Shown here: positions 17,832 through 26,769 of the stretch, piece by piece
Layout of the letters: every line of letters begins with the position of its first letter
How positions within the stretch are numbered: the stretch's first letter is position 1
NCBI GenBank assembly: GCA_913063505.1
Contig: CAJXYT010000007.1
Coordinates: forward strand, 1-47,218
Length of the DNA stretch: 47,218 nt
Origin: an uncultured Gammaproteobacteria bacterium
GTDB taxonomy: Bacteria; Pseudomonadota; Gammaproteobacteria; Steroidobacterales; Woeseiaceae
Direction: 5' to 3'
Notes under the pieces: generated by a model
What the model saw: the letters and a program-made list of their open reading frames with translations, nothing else
Databases searched by the model: none
Told to the model about the DNA's origin: nothing
Program-made: the position numbers and the translations under genes

Positions 17832-19343
17832 ATGAATTCATTTGGCATCATCAACTACAGTGTAGTGGCAATCTATTTTCTGGTGCTGTTGTGGATCGGT
17901 TACTTCTTCTCCAAACGCCAAAAATCGACAGATGACTACTTCAAAGGTCAGGGCCGAGTGCCCTGGTGGGCTGCCGGCATTAGCATATTCGGCACCTTAC
18001 TGAGTGCGATCACCTTCATGGCGATACCGGCGAAGGCCTATGACACTGACTGGGCCTATTTTTTCTACAGCCTAACGGTAATTCTACTGATCCCGCTGAT
18101 CGCTTGTGTGTTTATTCCCTTCTATAGCCGCCTCAACATAACTAGTGTCTATGAGTATCTTGAGAAGCGCTTCAATGTGCTCGCACGCATACTGGGTAGC
18201 GTCTCATTCATTATCTTTCAGATCGGCCGTATCGCTGTTGTGTTGCTGCTCCCGTCGATCGCAATATCAATTGTCACTGGTATCGAAGTGATGATGTGTA
18301 TTCTCGCCATCGGCATGATTAGTGTTGCCTATACCCTGATGGGCGGAATTGAGGCCGTTATTTGGACCGACGTCATGCAGGTCGTGGTATTACTGGGCGG
18401 CGCCATTCTCGCCGTTGTCACGATTTCCCTAAACGTCGATGGCGGCCTACCGGAAATGGTTCGAATCGCATCGGCAGACCAGAAATTCAATGTGCTAAAT
18501 TTCAATTTTGATTTCTCGGAGCCAACCTTTTGGGTCGTCGTTATCGGCGGAATCGGTGCGAATATGATTAGCTATGGCACTGATCAGACTGTTGTGCAGC
18601 GCTACATGACATCCACCAGTCTTGAGGATTCGAAAAAGACGTTCTATCTGAACGCTGCTATCATCCTGCCAACGCAATTAATCTTCTTCGCGCTTGGCAC
18701 ATCCTTGTACGTGTTCTATAAGTTGAATCCTGCGAATTTGAGCAATTCCATGGTGAATAACGATGCAATCCTGCCCTGGTACATTGTTAATGAACTACCC
18801 GTAGGCGTATCGGGTCTGCTGATCGCGGGAATTCTGTCTGCTGCGATGTCGAGTTTGAGTAGCAGCATTAACTCGTCGGCTACAGCCTACGTAACCGACG
18901 TGCACCAAAAACTAAAGCCCGGAATGCAGAATCGCGATTTGTTGACGGTCGCGCGAGTGACCTCATTGCTCGTCGGGATTGCCGGCACCGCGTTTGCGGC
19001 ATGGATGGCCCTGTCCGACATCAAATCATTGTGGGACGAATTCATAAAAGTGCTCGGCCTCTTCGCCGGCGGCCTTGGCGGGTTATTCTTACTGGGGGTG
19101 ACAACAACAAGGCCGTCTGGTGCTGCGGCCATTACTGGGCTAATACTCAGCGGCATCATGCAATGGCTCATCACAACCAATTCGGAGCTCCATCCTTTGA
19201 TGTATGCGGCGACCGGTATCGCGTCCTGCTTCCTGTTTGGCTATCTGGCAAGCTTTATCTTGCCGGCTAACGACAAGGATCTCGCAGGACTGACAGTACT
19301 GACGTCTCACGATCGGAAAGCGAACCTCTCTTTGCCGCAATGA
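17832..19343 (+). CDS. siaT: Sodium:solute symporter, SiaT-type sialic acid transporter
   Basis: A 503-residue member of the SSS (SLC5) family with about 13 membrane segments. From memory, its N-terminal half closely follows Proteus mirabilis SiaT: FSKRQKSTDDYF, then GRVPWWAAGISIF, then IPAKAYDTDW. MGGIEAVIWTDVMQ and the serine-rich AAMSSLSSSINSS segment match its Na+-binding helix. It would bring N-acetylneuraminate into the cytoplasm with Na+. The lyase-type gene 150 bases downstream supports that substrate. Other SSS substrates cannot be excluded from sequence alone. Confidence 0.85.
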   Translation: MNSFGIINYSVVAIYFLVLLWIGYFFSKRQKSTDDYFKGQGRVPWWAAGISIFGTLLSAITFMAIPAKAYDTDWAYFFYSLTVILLIPLIACVFIPFYSRLNITSVYEYLEKRFNVLARILGSVSFIIFQIGRIAVVLLLPSIAISIVTGIEVMMCILAIGMISVAYTLMGGIEAVIWTDVMQVVVLLGGAILAVVTISLNVDGGLPEMVRIASADQKFNVLNFNFDFSEPTFWVVVIGGIGANMISYGTDQTVVQRYMTSTSLEDSKKTFYLNAAIILPTQLIFFALGTSLYVFYKLNPANLSNSMVNNDAILPWYIVNELPVGVSGLLIAGILSAAMSSLSSSINSSATAYVTDVHQKLKPGMQNRDLLTVARVTSLLVGIAGTAFAAWMALSDIKSLWDEFIKVLGLFAGGLGGLFLLGVTTTRPSGAAAITGLILSGIMQWLITTNSELHPLMYAATGIASCFLFGYLASFILPANDKDLAGLTVLTSHDRKANLSLPQ

Positions 19344-19471
19344 GTGATGAATTGCGTCGTGTCACTCGCAAAGACAGAACTTACCCCCTCACACTGCCTC
19401 AGGTAATTCTGGACAGACGCGAATTAGCTAGGAATAATTTTCAGCTGTGCTTTGGTATATTGCACATATAG
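19340..19471 (+). CDS. Possible 43-residue ORF coupled to siaT
   Basis: An ATG overlapping the siaT stop (ATGA) opens 43 codons ending in TAG, 22 bases before the nanA start. The product begins MSDELRRVTRKDRTYP and is basic and polar. I recognise no family. The overlap suggests translational coupling, but the length is within chance expectation and there are no homologues I can point to. Confidence 0.25.
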   Translation: MSDELRRVTRKDRTYPLTLPQVILDRRELARNNFQLCFGILHI

Positions 19472-19493
19472 CCAATTCCATTGGAGCATCAGA

Positions 19494-20384
19494 ATGATTC
19501 AAGCAAAAAAATTAGGCGGAATTATTGTCCCGTTGGTTACGCCCTTCGATGAACATGGTGATCTCGCCGCCGAAAAAGCACACGTGCTAATCGAAAAGTA
19601 CCTGGATATCGGCGTGCATGGGTTTTATGTTGGCGGCACCTCGGGAGAAGGTTTTTTTCAGTCCACTGACGAACGATGCGAGTTTCTGCGGGTCGTCGCG
19701 GAAGTGGTGAACGGCCGAGGCCTGCTAATCGCCCAAGTCGGAGCGCTATCCGAGCGTGACGTGTATGCGCTCACCGGTTTCGCCGCAGAAAACCGCTACG
19801 ATGTCATTTCATCAACTCCACCTTTTTACTTCTCTCATACTGACTCAGAGGTGATGGAATATTATCGAAGATTAGCCAACGTCAGCGACCTCCCGTTGTT
19901 GCTGTACAATATTCCAGGTACTACTGGCCGCAGTATTTCTACTAACATGCAGATCGAAATGCTCAAACTGCCAAACGTCGTTGGTTCGAAACATACCGAC
20001 ATGAATTTTTTCAGTGCCGAGCGTTTGTTACGAGAAGTACCCACCGCTGCCATATTCAATGGCCCGGATGAGATGCTCACTGGCGGATTGGCGATGGGAA
20101 TGGTCGGCGGGATTGGTAGTACCTATAATTTGATGCCACGAATTTACCTGGAGATATATAACTCTGTAAAGTTAGGTGACCTATCCAGCGCCCGGCTACT
20201 GCAAGCGACGGCTAATGATGTTATTGACGAGCTGCTCAGAATTTCTCCCGGTGTTGTGCCGGGCATTAAGTACGGCTTGAAAGTACTGGGGTTCGATATG
20301 GGCGAGGCGAGGAGACCGTTCTTACCACTAGAATCCGACACCACTCGATATGAAGAATTACTGATCGGCGCCAATGGTCTCTAA
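19494..20384 (+). CDS. nanA: N-acetylneuraminate lyase (DHDPS/NAL superfamily)
   Basis: Would split N-acetylneuraminate into N-acetylmannosamine and pyruvate. From ATG 19494, preceded by GGAG, it is 296 residues, the normal size. Key superfamily features are GGTSGEGF near the pyruvate pocket, LLLYNIPGTTG with Tyr138, and GSKHTD with the Schiff-base Lys166. GGIGSTYN matches the NAL signature better than that of dihydrodipicolinate synthase. Tyr138 and Lys166 are each one off the E. coli NanA numbers. The SiaT-like gene upstream favours the lyase reading. nanK, nanE, nagA and nagB are not in the window. Confidence 0.8.
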   Translation: MIQAKKLGGIIVPLVTPFDEHGDLAAEKAHVLIEKYLDIGVHGFYVGGTSGEGFFQSTDERCEFLRVVAEVVNGRGLLIAQVGALSERDVYALTGFAAENRYDVISSTPPFYFSHTDSEVMEYYRRLANVSDLPLLLYNIPGTTGRSISTNMQIEMLKLPNVVGSKHTDMNFFSAERLLREVPTAAIFNGPDEMLTGGLAMGMVGGIGSTYNLMPRIYLEIYNSVKLGDLSSARLLQATANDVIDELLRISPGVVPGIKYGLKVLGFDMGEARRPFLPLESDTTRYEELLIGANGL

Positions 20385-20541
20385 GACCTGTATCCGAATT
20401 TTATGCGGTTAGTAGAAGCGACCGATAAGCATCGGCCTGACTTTTATCTAATACAACTTCACGAGCGAATGGGTGTTGCTTGGGGGCCATCTATTTAGCC
20501 TGCCGCTACATCTGTATATATTGATATTAACAAAACGACAT

Positions 20542-21858
20542 CTAGAACTTTGAATTGAGCAATAATCGAGTCCCATCGATTTCTAGCTGATAGGTCAATA
20601 GCAATAGATTTTTTTCACTCTCACTCAGAAACAACTTTGATGAAGAAAGATTGACGGGTGAAAGTTCCTTTGGTTTAAACGTTTCCCGAGAAAGAACCCA
20701 GTATCGACCCTTGTCTGTTCGTGTTTGTACGGTAACAAACCCAGGAATACTAATAAAAATTTCTACATACTCCGTGGACGAATATTCTTGACCAATCCGC
20801 TGGTCATTGGACATAGGACTTAAGTAGACGGTTACCATGCGATTGAACTGGTGTACCAGTGATAGCGTCTTCTCGGAATAGTTCCTTGCAAGGTTAGTGG
20901 GGTCATCTACTTTTTCCCAGTCATTGGGCGATAACTCAATTGTTTTACCGGGGGCCTGCAACGTAAGCTCTTTGGCAATCTCGTCTTCAGGTGGCTCGAC
21001 TTCTTCGGCGCGGATTATTCTCGCTAGCACACCGAACTTCGGGTGGTCGAAGTAGCGCAATTCTCCAATACGAAATATCCGATCTTCCTCAATTCGATAT
21101 CGGACCGGATACGTTTTCGGTGTGATCTCTTCAAAGTTGTCGTTGCCGTAACTACAGGGCATTTCTTTTATTGGAACATCCAGCTGTAAGTTGACCGCCA
21201 GATGCAGGTAACGGCTCAGGTACAGTGTCAGATTACCTTCTAGGCCGTCCGGCGGTGTCACAAGTGAACTCAATGGCTGCACCTCTTGCTCATCGTCTGG
21301 ATGGGCTGCTTGGGTCCAACCAAAGTGCAGGAGTGGCGTATATTCCTCCAGGTTGTCGAGGCGTTCGAATTCGTCTTTTAGTTGGAAATTTTCTTCAGCC
21401 AACATGACAGGCCCGAATGGCTCATCCTCAAGCTCATGGTCCTCAAGCTCGTGGTCCTCGAGCGCATAGTCCTCAAGCTCATAGTCCTCAAGCTCGTGGT
21501 CCTCGAGCTCGTGGTCCTCGAGCTCGAGGACCTCAAGCTCATAGTCTTCAAGCTCATAGTCCTCAAGCTCATAGTCCTCAAGCTCATAGTCCTCAAGCTC
21601 ATGATCCTCAACAATCTCGGGAATGCATTGTAATGAATCGCCATCAACCAGCATCGGCTCGCCGAGTAAGTCCTCCAGTGGAGGCGCATCAGGAATGAAA
21701 ACCTCGGTGTCTTCTGATACATCTTGTGCGTAGGAAAAAATGATAATTTCCGTGGTGTACCGCCGAACCGGCGCTTTCTCTTCTTGCGACAGCAGATCCT
21801 GTCCGAATACAGCGCTGGCCAACAGTGAAAGCACCAAGAGGGAAGTTCGTTTTTTCAT
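20542..21858 (-). CDS. csiV: CsiV family periplasmic protein with acidic pentapeptide repeat
   Basis: CsiV is a periplasmic, peptidoglycan-binding protein found next to mfd. In Shewanella it activates L,D-transpeptidase and is needed on inhibitory substrates. From ATG 21858 it is 438 residues with a signal peptide (MKKRTSLLVLSLLASAVFG). A YTTEIIIFSY strand follows, then 12 acidic ELED(Y/H) units (about residues 87-145). The conserved core LTLYLSRYLHLAVNLQL ... YFDHPKFGVLARI comes next, and then about 130 extra C-terminal residues I do not recognise. An ATG at 21870 is possible. It lies just after mfd and is probably co-transcribed. Confidence 0.8.
   Translation of the reverse strand: MKKRTSLLVLSLLASAVFGQDLLSQEEKAPVRRYTTEIIIFSYAQDVSEDTEVFIPDAPPLEDLLGEPMLVDGDSLQCIPEIVEDHELEDYELEDYELEDYELEDYELEVLELEDHELEDHELEDYELEDYALEDHELEDHELEDEPFGPVMLAEENFQLKDEFERLDNLEEYTPLLHFGWTQAAHPDDEQEVQPLSSLVTPPDGLEGNLTLYLSRYLHLAVNLQLDVPIKEMPCSYGNDNFEEITPKTYPVRYRIEEDRIFRIGELRYFDHPKFGVLARIIRAEEVEPPEDEIAKELTLQAPGKTIELSPNDWEKVDDPTNLARNYSEKTLSLVHQFNRMVTVYLSPMSNDQRIGQEYSSTEYVEIFISIPGFVTVQTRTDKGRYWVLSRETFKPKELSPVNLSSSKLFLSESEKNLLLLTYQLEIDGTRLLLNSKF
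21424..21600 (-). repeat. 15-bp tandem repeat inside csiV
   Basis: About 12 copies of a 15-base unit (coding strand GAG CTT GAG GAC TAT or CAT), each encoding Glu-Leu-Glu-Asp-Tyr/His. Most copies differ by only one to three bases, and two units are altered (ELEVL and ALEDH). The period keeps the frame, so copy-number changes would alter length without frameshift. Confidence 0.92.
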
Positions 21859-21874
21859 ACAATGAATCATCCTG

Positions 21875-24800
21875 TTAGCTGTTTTTGATCGCGAGACGTT
21901 GCAATAGGCTCTCGATCACTTTGAAGCGTTTTTCAACATCACTCAGATCCGCGCTGACCTGCAGGCGATGTGAGCCTTTCAATCGATAATGACTGCTGTC
22001 AGTTTGCACTAATTGGATGAGGGCGACAGGATCAATATGACTCTCAGCAGCGAAAACCAGATAACCGCCTTTGTCCGCAGCATCAATTTTTTCGACACCT
22101 AGGGCGAGAGCTGACTTCTTGACTGCAGCGATTCGAATCAGGTTTTTAGTCGCTTCCGGTAAGAGTCCGAATCGGTCAATTAGCTCAACTTGCAGTTCGC
22201 GTAAATCCTCGGCGCTTCCAGCAGCCGAAATACGTTTGTACAGCGTCAGTCGTAGGTGGACGTCGGGAACATAGTCGTCCGGGAGCAGTGCTGGGACGTG
22301 TAGGTTGATGTCGACACCCAAATCGAGTGGCATCTCCAAATTAGGTTCCTCGCCGGCCTTCAACGAGTCCACAGCGCGCCCCAGAAGCTCCGTATAGAGC
22401 GAAAAACCGATTTCCTGAATCTGGCCACTCTGTGTCTCACCGAGCAGCTCTCCTGCCCCTCGGATCTCCAGGTCGTGCGTCGCAAGTGTGAATCCGGAGC
22501 CAAGATCCTCAAGCGAATCGATCGCTTCGAGTCGTTTAACGGCATCGGGAGTCATCACAGTTTTCGGCGGGGCAACTAGGTAGGCATAGGCGCGGTGGTG
22601 TGAGCGTCCTACGCGACCGCGCAACTGATGCAATTGGGCGAGACCGAAACGATCAGCTCGATTAATGATGATGGTGTTGGCAGTCGGCACATCGATTCCG
22701 CTTTCAACTATTGTGGTGCATAGCAGCACATTGAAACGCCGATGATAAAAATCAAGCATGACTTGTTCGAGATCGCGCTCTCGCATTTGCCCATGCCCGA
22801 TTCGAATATTAGCTTCAGGTACCAGCTTTTGCAGCTCTATCTCGATTCGCTCGATGTCTGCGACGCGGTTATGAATGAAGTACACCTGTCCACCGCGCTT
22901 AATTTCACGTAGGCAGGCTTCGCGAATGACGACGTCGTTCCACTCTGATACAAACGTTTTAACAGCTAGTCGATCAGCCGGCGGTGTTGTGATCAATGAC
23001 ATTTCGCGAATGCCGCCAAAGGCCATATTCAGGGTTCGCGGAATGGGAGTTGCAGTCAGAGTCAGTATGTCGATTTCACTGCGCAAGGACTTGATTGACT
23101 CTTTGTGGCGGACACCAAAGCGATGCTCCTCGTCAATAATGACAAGCCCTACATCATGAAAGTCCTTTGTATGCCCCAGCAGTCTGTGAGTTCCGATAAC
23201 AATATCGACGTTACCAGACCGCAAGCCTTTAACAATGTCCTTCACCTCCTTTGCAGACTGGAACCGTGACAGCACTTCAATTCGAACAGGCCAGTCGGTA
23301 AACCGGTCCCGAAAACTCTGACCGTGCTGTTGCGCAAGCAATGTTGTCGGTACCAATACCGCGACTTGCTTGCCGCCATGCACTGCCGCAAATGTCGCTC
23401 GCAATGCGACCTCAGTTTTCCCGAATCCAACGTCACCGCAGACAACCCGGTCCATCGGTTTGTCGGATGCGAGGTCCTCAAGAACCTCGCCTATCGTTTG
23501 TGCTTGGTCTTCCGTTAATTCGAAGGGAAACGCGGATGCGAACGAGCGATAGTCACTCTCGGACCAACGGAATCGGTGCCCCACGCGGGCTGCCCGGCGC
23601 GCATAGATATCCAGCAGTTCTGCTGCAGCGTCACGAATTTTCTTAATGGCACGTTTGCGTGCCTTCTCCCATTGATCGCTGCCAAGACGATGCAACGGCG
23701 CATTGTCGGGTGACGCTCCGGTATAGCGGGATATAAATTCTAACGCGTGAACCGGTACATACAACTTGTCTCCGTCTGCGTATTGCAGGTGCAGGAATTC
23801 GGCTTTGATGCCGCCTGTCTCCAGCGTAGTCAGCCCGAGGTATCGACCGACACCGTATTCGGCATGCACCACGGGCGATCCTTCTTCCAGATCATTGAGC
23901 TGGCGAATGATGGTTTCAGGATCACGATCATTTCGGCGTTTTCGACGTCGTGCATTTGTTCGTTCGCCAAACAATTGCTGTTCGCTGACAATTGCGATCT
24001 TTGCAGACGGCAAGATAACGCCATTGTCGACTGGGGCTATCGTGACTCCGACTCGATGACTACCCTCGCGAAACTCATGCCAACCCTCGACACGAGCAAG
24101 ATCCAGCCCGCGCCCGGATAAGAGATCATGCAATTGCTCGCGGCGACCGGGAGAATCAGTACTGAAAAGCACGCGCCCATCGAATGATTGTAGAAACTGC
24201 ATAAGCGCCGCCGCCGCGTCTTCATAACGTGCTTCGATTTTCATGGCCGGTGGCAGACGTGTGTCGAAATTTCTTGCGCCGCCGCCGAGCGACTGTGCTG
24301 AATAACGAATGAGAGAAAAAGCCTTGATTCGTGACGCGATCTTTTCAGGGTTTATGAATGTTTCTTCAGCGCTTAGGACGGGTCGCTCTTGATCAAGGCT
24401 TGCCATCGCATAACGCTCTCTCGCTTCGGACCAGAATTGTTGAAGAATTGAGTCGATCGAGTCAGGTGATAGTACGACTGAATTCGCCGGAAGGTAGTCA
24501 GCAAACGACGCGGTAGTATCAAAAAACAATGGAAGGTAATACTCAATGCCGCCGTGTGCGATACCGTCGGATACATCTCGATAAACCCTGGACTTTCTAG
24601 GCTGACCCTCGAAGCGCTCACGATAGTTATCACGGAATGTGGCAATTGCGTCTTTGTCCAGTGGCACTTCTCTGGCTGGCAATATTTGTATGACGTCAAC
24701 TTTTTCACCAGATAACTGAGTGTCCGCTGAGAAATATCGTAGTGACTCAATGTCATCGTCGAAGAAATCGATTCGAACTGGCGCATCGGTTCCCATGGGG

Positions 24801-25342
24801 AAAATATCGATCAAAGAGCCCCTTACCGCGAATTCACCGTGCTCGGATACCTGCGGTACACGTAGGTATCCGGCATCAATTAATGAGCTCGTAAAGTCTT
24901 TGCGCGGCAATTGTTGGCCACGCGTGAGAGCCAATGAGCGTGCGGCGACGTAGTCCAGTGGAGGCAGGCGTTGATGCAGAATGCCGACTGTCGCAATGAT
25001 GACGCCGGTTTTCATCGTCGGCAGCACAGATAGCATGCTTAGTCGTTGTGAGATGATGTCCTGGTGTGGGGAGAAGCTGTCCCACGGTAGAGTTTCCCAT
25101 TCGACAAAGTGCTTAACAAGAACAGCGCCGTCCGAAAAAAAGCGTATTCCTGCTTCCAGTTGATCTGCGTGCCTGGGGTTTTCAGCGAGAAGTACCAATG
25201 GTCGACAGTCAGCTGCCGCTAAGACCTCTGACAACTCAGCAGCAGCTAGCGAGCCACTTGCACCGATGAGGCGACCCCACGCATGGTCCTCTCCGGCCTG
25301 GGGAAGCCTCAGGTCAGAAGGTAGTAGTACGGATTCGTTCAA
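21875..25342 (-). CDS. mfd: Transcription-repair coupling factor Mfd
   Basis: ATP-driven DNA translocase that dislodges RNA polymerase stalled at lesions and recruits UvrA. The 1155-residue protein (1148 in E. coli) has the UvrB-like N-terminal region and the RNA-polymerase interaction domain (VVHAEYGVGRYLGL). The RecG-like helicase follows: Walker A GDVGFGKTEVA, Walker B DEEHRFG, then ATPIPRTLNMA. The TRG motif and C-terminal UvrA-binding domain complete it. The apparent start is a TTG at 25342; the only earlier in-frame candidate is a CTG. csiV follows 16 bases downstream. Confidence 0.97.
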   Translation of the reverse strand: MNESVLLPSDLRLPQAGEDHAWGRLIGASGSLAAAELSEVLAAADCRPLVLLAENPRHADQLEAGIRFFSDGAVLVKHFVEWETLPWDSFSPHQDIISQRLSMLSVLPTMKTGVIIATVGILHQRLPPLDYVAARSLALTRGQQLPRKDFTSSLIDAGYLRVPQVSEHGEFAVRGSLIDIFPMGTDAPVRIDFFDDDIESLRYFSADTQLSGEKVDVIQILPAREVPLDKDAIATFRDNYRERFEGQPRKSRVYRDVSDGIAHGGIEYYLPLFFDTTASFADYLPANSVVLSPDSIDSILQQFWSEARERYAMASLDQERPVLSAEETFINPEKIASRIKAFSLIRYSAQSLGGGARNFDTRLPPAMKIEARYEDAAAALMQFLQSFDGRVLFSTDSPGRREQLHDLLSGRGLDLARVEGWHEFREGSHRVGVTIAPVDNGVILPSAKIAIVSEQQLFGERTNARRRKRRNDRDPETIIRQLNDLEEGSPVVHAEYGVGRYLGLTTLETGGIKAEFLHLQYADGDKLYVPVHALEFISRYTGASPDNAPLHRLGSDQWEKARKRAIKKIRDAAAELLDIYARRAARVGHRFRWSESDYRSFASAFPFELTEDQAQTIGEVLEDLASDKPMDRVVCGDVGFGKTEVALRATFAAVHGGKQVAVLVPTTLLAQQHGQSFRDRFTDWPVRIEVLSRFQSAKEVKDIVKGLRSGNVDIVIGTHRLLGHTKDFHDVGLVIIDEEHRFGVRHKESIKSLRSEIDILTLTATPIPRTLNMAFGGIREMSLITTPPADRLAVKTFVSEWNDVVIREACLREIKRGGQVYFIHNRVADIERIEIELQKLVPEANIRIGHGQMRERDLEQVMLDFYHRRFNVLLCTTIVESGIDVPTANTIIINRADRFGLAQLHQLRGRVGRSHHRAYAYLVAPPKTVMTPDAVKRLEAIDSLEDLGSGFTLATHDLEIRGAGELLGETQSGQIQEIGFSLYTELLGRAVDSLKAGEEPNLEMPLDLGVDINLHVPALLPDDYVPDVHLRLTLYKRISAAGSAEDLRELQVELIDRFGLLPEATKNLIRIAAVKKSALALGVEKIDAADKGGYLVFAAESHIDPVALIQLVQTDSSHYRLKGSHRLQVSADLSDVEKRFKVIESLLQRLAIKNS

Positions 25343-25397
25343 GGCTGTGTTCAGTCATTTAGGGTTTCGTGGATGCGATTATTACACAGACACAAAA

Positions 25398-25432
25398 AGG
25401 CCTGGGACGTTTCCGATCCAAGCCTCGTTTTT
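25398..25432. terminator. Terminator-like hairpin in the mfd/lolC divergent gap
   Basis: A-rich sequence, then AGGC-C-TGGG pairing with TCCA-A-GCCT around a 10-base loop (one mismatch, one wobble), then CG and TTTTT. Flanking A and T runs make it bidirectional. It lies in the 176-base gap between two divergent genes, where no gene end needs it. Confidence 0.45.
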
Positions 25433-25518
25433 ATCGGCTAGCGCTGCACGACAGCATGGATGACCTTTCCCGATGCGAACTGCATCACAGGTCGTTGAAT
25501 GTGGTTTAATGATCGCGA

Positions 25519-26763
25519 ATGCTAAATCCCGTCGAACTCTTCGTCGGGCTGCGCTATCTCCGGGCCAAGCGGCGCACCCGATTCGTGTCTTTTATCACGC
25601 TGATTTCCCTTATCGGGATTTCTCTGGGCGTGGCTGCGTTGATTGTAATTCTCTCGATTATGAACGGCTTCGAAGGCGAGTTACGTGAACGCCTGTTGAG
25701 TATGTCGGCACATGGCTCAGTTGCTGCAGCAGACGGAACTACGGAGGATTGGGAGTCACTTGTTGCGGCGGTTGCGGCAGAGCCGGGCGTGAAGGCTGCA
25801 GCTCCTTTCGTGCAAATGGACGGCATGATTCAGTCTGGCAGAGACCTTGTCGCTGTGATGGTGCATGGAGTCGAGCCCACCTACGAACGCGGGCTGTCCG
25901 GTGATCTGATCAATATGATTGAAGGCGACCTTGACGTTTTACAGCGCGGAGAACGCAGTATCATATTGGGCCGCCTTCTTGCCTACGATTTAAGTGCACG
26001 CGTCGGTGACAGTGTCATCTTGCTGGTACCCAAACCGGTAGGCGATGGAACCCTGGAGCCGGTACTGGAGCGCTTCGTCATGCGCGGCGTTTTTGAGGCC
26101 GGCCTGCAGCATCACGATGCTGTGCTTGCGCTTGTGCATGCGGGCGACGTAGCGGAGATTATGGGACTCGGTTCGGCCGTTAGTTCGGTACGGTTTAGGG
26201 CTGATGATGTGCTGACTGCTCCGGCCATTTCGAGGTCCTTGCAAACACAACTTGGAAGCGACTTTTCAAGCAGTGATTGGACCATAGAGAACGGTAGCTA
26301 CTTTCGAGCAATTCAATTGGAGAAGATGATGATGTCGCTAATTCTGTCTCTGATTATTGGTGTTGCAGCATTCAACATCGTGGCAAGCCTGGTCATGGTC
26401 GTAACCGATAAGGTAACCGATATTGCGGTGTTGCGGACATTAGGTATGGCGCCACAGGGTGTTGTGAAAATATTCTTTGTCCAGGGTGCGGTCATCGGTT
26501 GGGCCGGTGTGGCATTGGGTGTCTGTCTGGGCGTGCTTCTGGCGATTAACATTCCAACAGTGGTCCCGTTTCTTGAGCAGTTGCTCGGTTTTCAAATTAT
26601 GCCCGGAGACGTTTATTACGTAACCGATATCCCGTCCGAGCTTGAAATGCAGGATGTCGCGGTCATCTCGATTTCCGCATTTGTATTGACCTCACTTGCC
26701 ACGCTTTATCCTGCAAGGCGTGCCGCGCTGGTTCATCCTGCTGCTGCGCTTCGTTGTGAGTAG
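25519..26763 (+). CDS. lolC: Lipoprotein-releasing ABC transporter permease LolC/E (first copy)
   Basis: Inner-membrane permease of the LolCDE machine that hands outer-membrane lipoproteins to LolA. The 414-residue protein has one N-terminal membrane helix (about 22-45) after the conserved FVGLRYLRAKRRTRFVSFIT. A large periplasmic domain (about 46-265) follows, then three C-terminal helices typical of the FtsX/MacB fold. The motif MNGFEGELRERLLSM is characteristic of LolC/LolE. The next gene is its paralogue, followed by lolD. I assign LolC by position only. Confidence 0.88.
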   Translation: MLNPVELFVGLRYLRAKRRTRFVSFITLISLIGISLGVAALIVILSIMNGFEGELRERLLSMSAHGSVAAADGTTEDWESLVAAVAAEPGVKAAAPFVQMDGMIQSGRDLVAVMVHGVEPTYERGLSGDLINMIEGDLDVLQRGERSIILGRLLAYDLSARVGDSVILLVPKPVGDGTLEPVLERFVMRGVFEAGLQHHDAVLALVHAGDVAEIMGLGSAVSSVRFRADDVLTAPAISRSLQTQLGSDFSSSDWTIENGSYFRAIQLEKMMMSLILSLIIGVAAFNIVASLVMVVTDKVTDIAVLRTLGMAPQGVVKIFFVQGAVIGWAGVALGVCLGVLLAINIPTVVPFLEQLLGFQIMPGDVYYVTDIPSELEMQDVAVISISAFVLTSLATLYPARRAALVHPAAALRCE

Positions 26764-26769
26764 CTGCTG

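Noticed and set aside
19447-19458. Single GGTATA near the nanA start as a NanR operator
   Set aside because: NanR of E. coli needs tandem GGTATA repeats, and no nanR gene is seen here.
20422-20444. Terminator for nanA (CCGAT-AAGC-ATCGG then CTTTT)
   Set aside because: Stem of five pairs with a distant, short T-run; too weak to call, though it could contribute.
21378-21722. Serine/methionine/arginine-rich and proline/alanine-rich repeat proteins in other frames over the csiV repeat
   Set aside because: They are automatic by-products of the 15-base period. The csiV frame alone extends into conserved flanks with a signal peptide.
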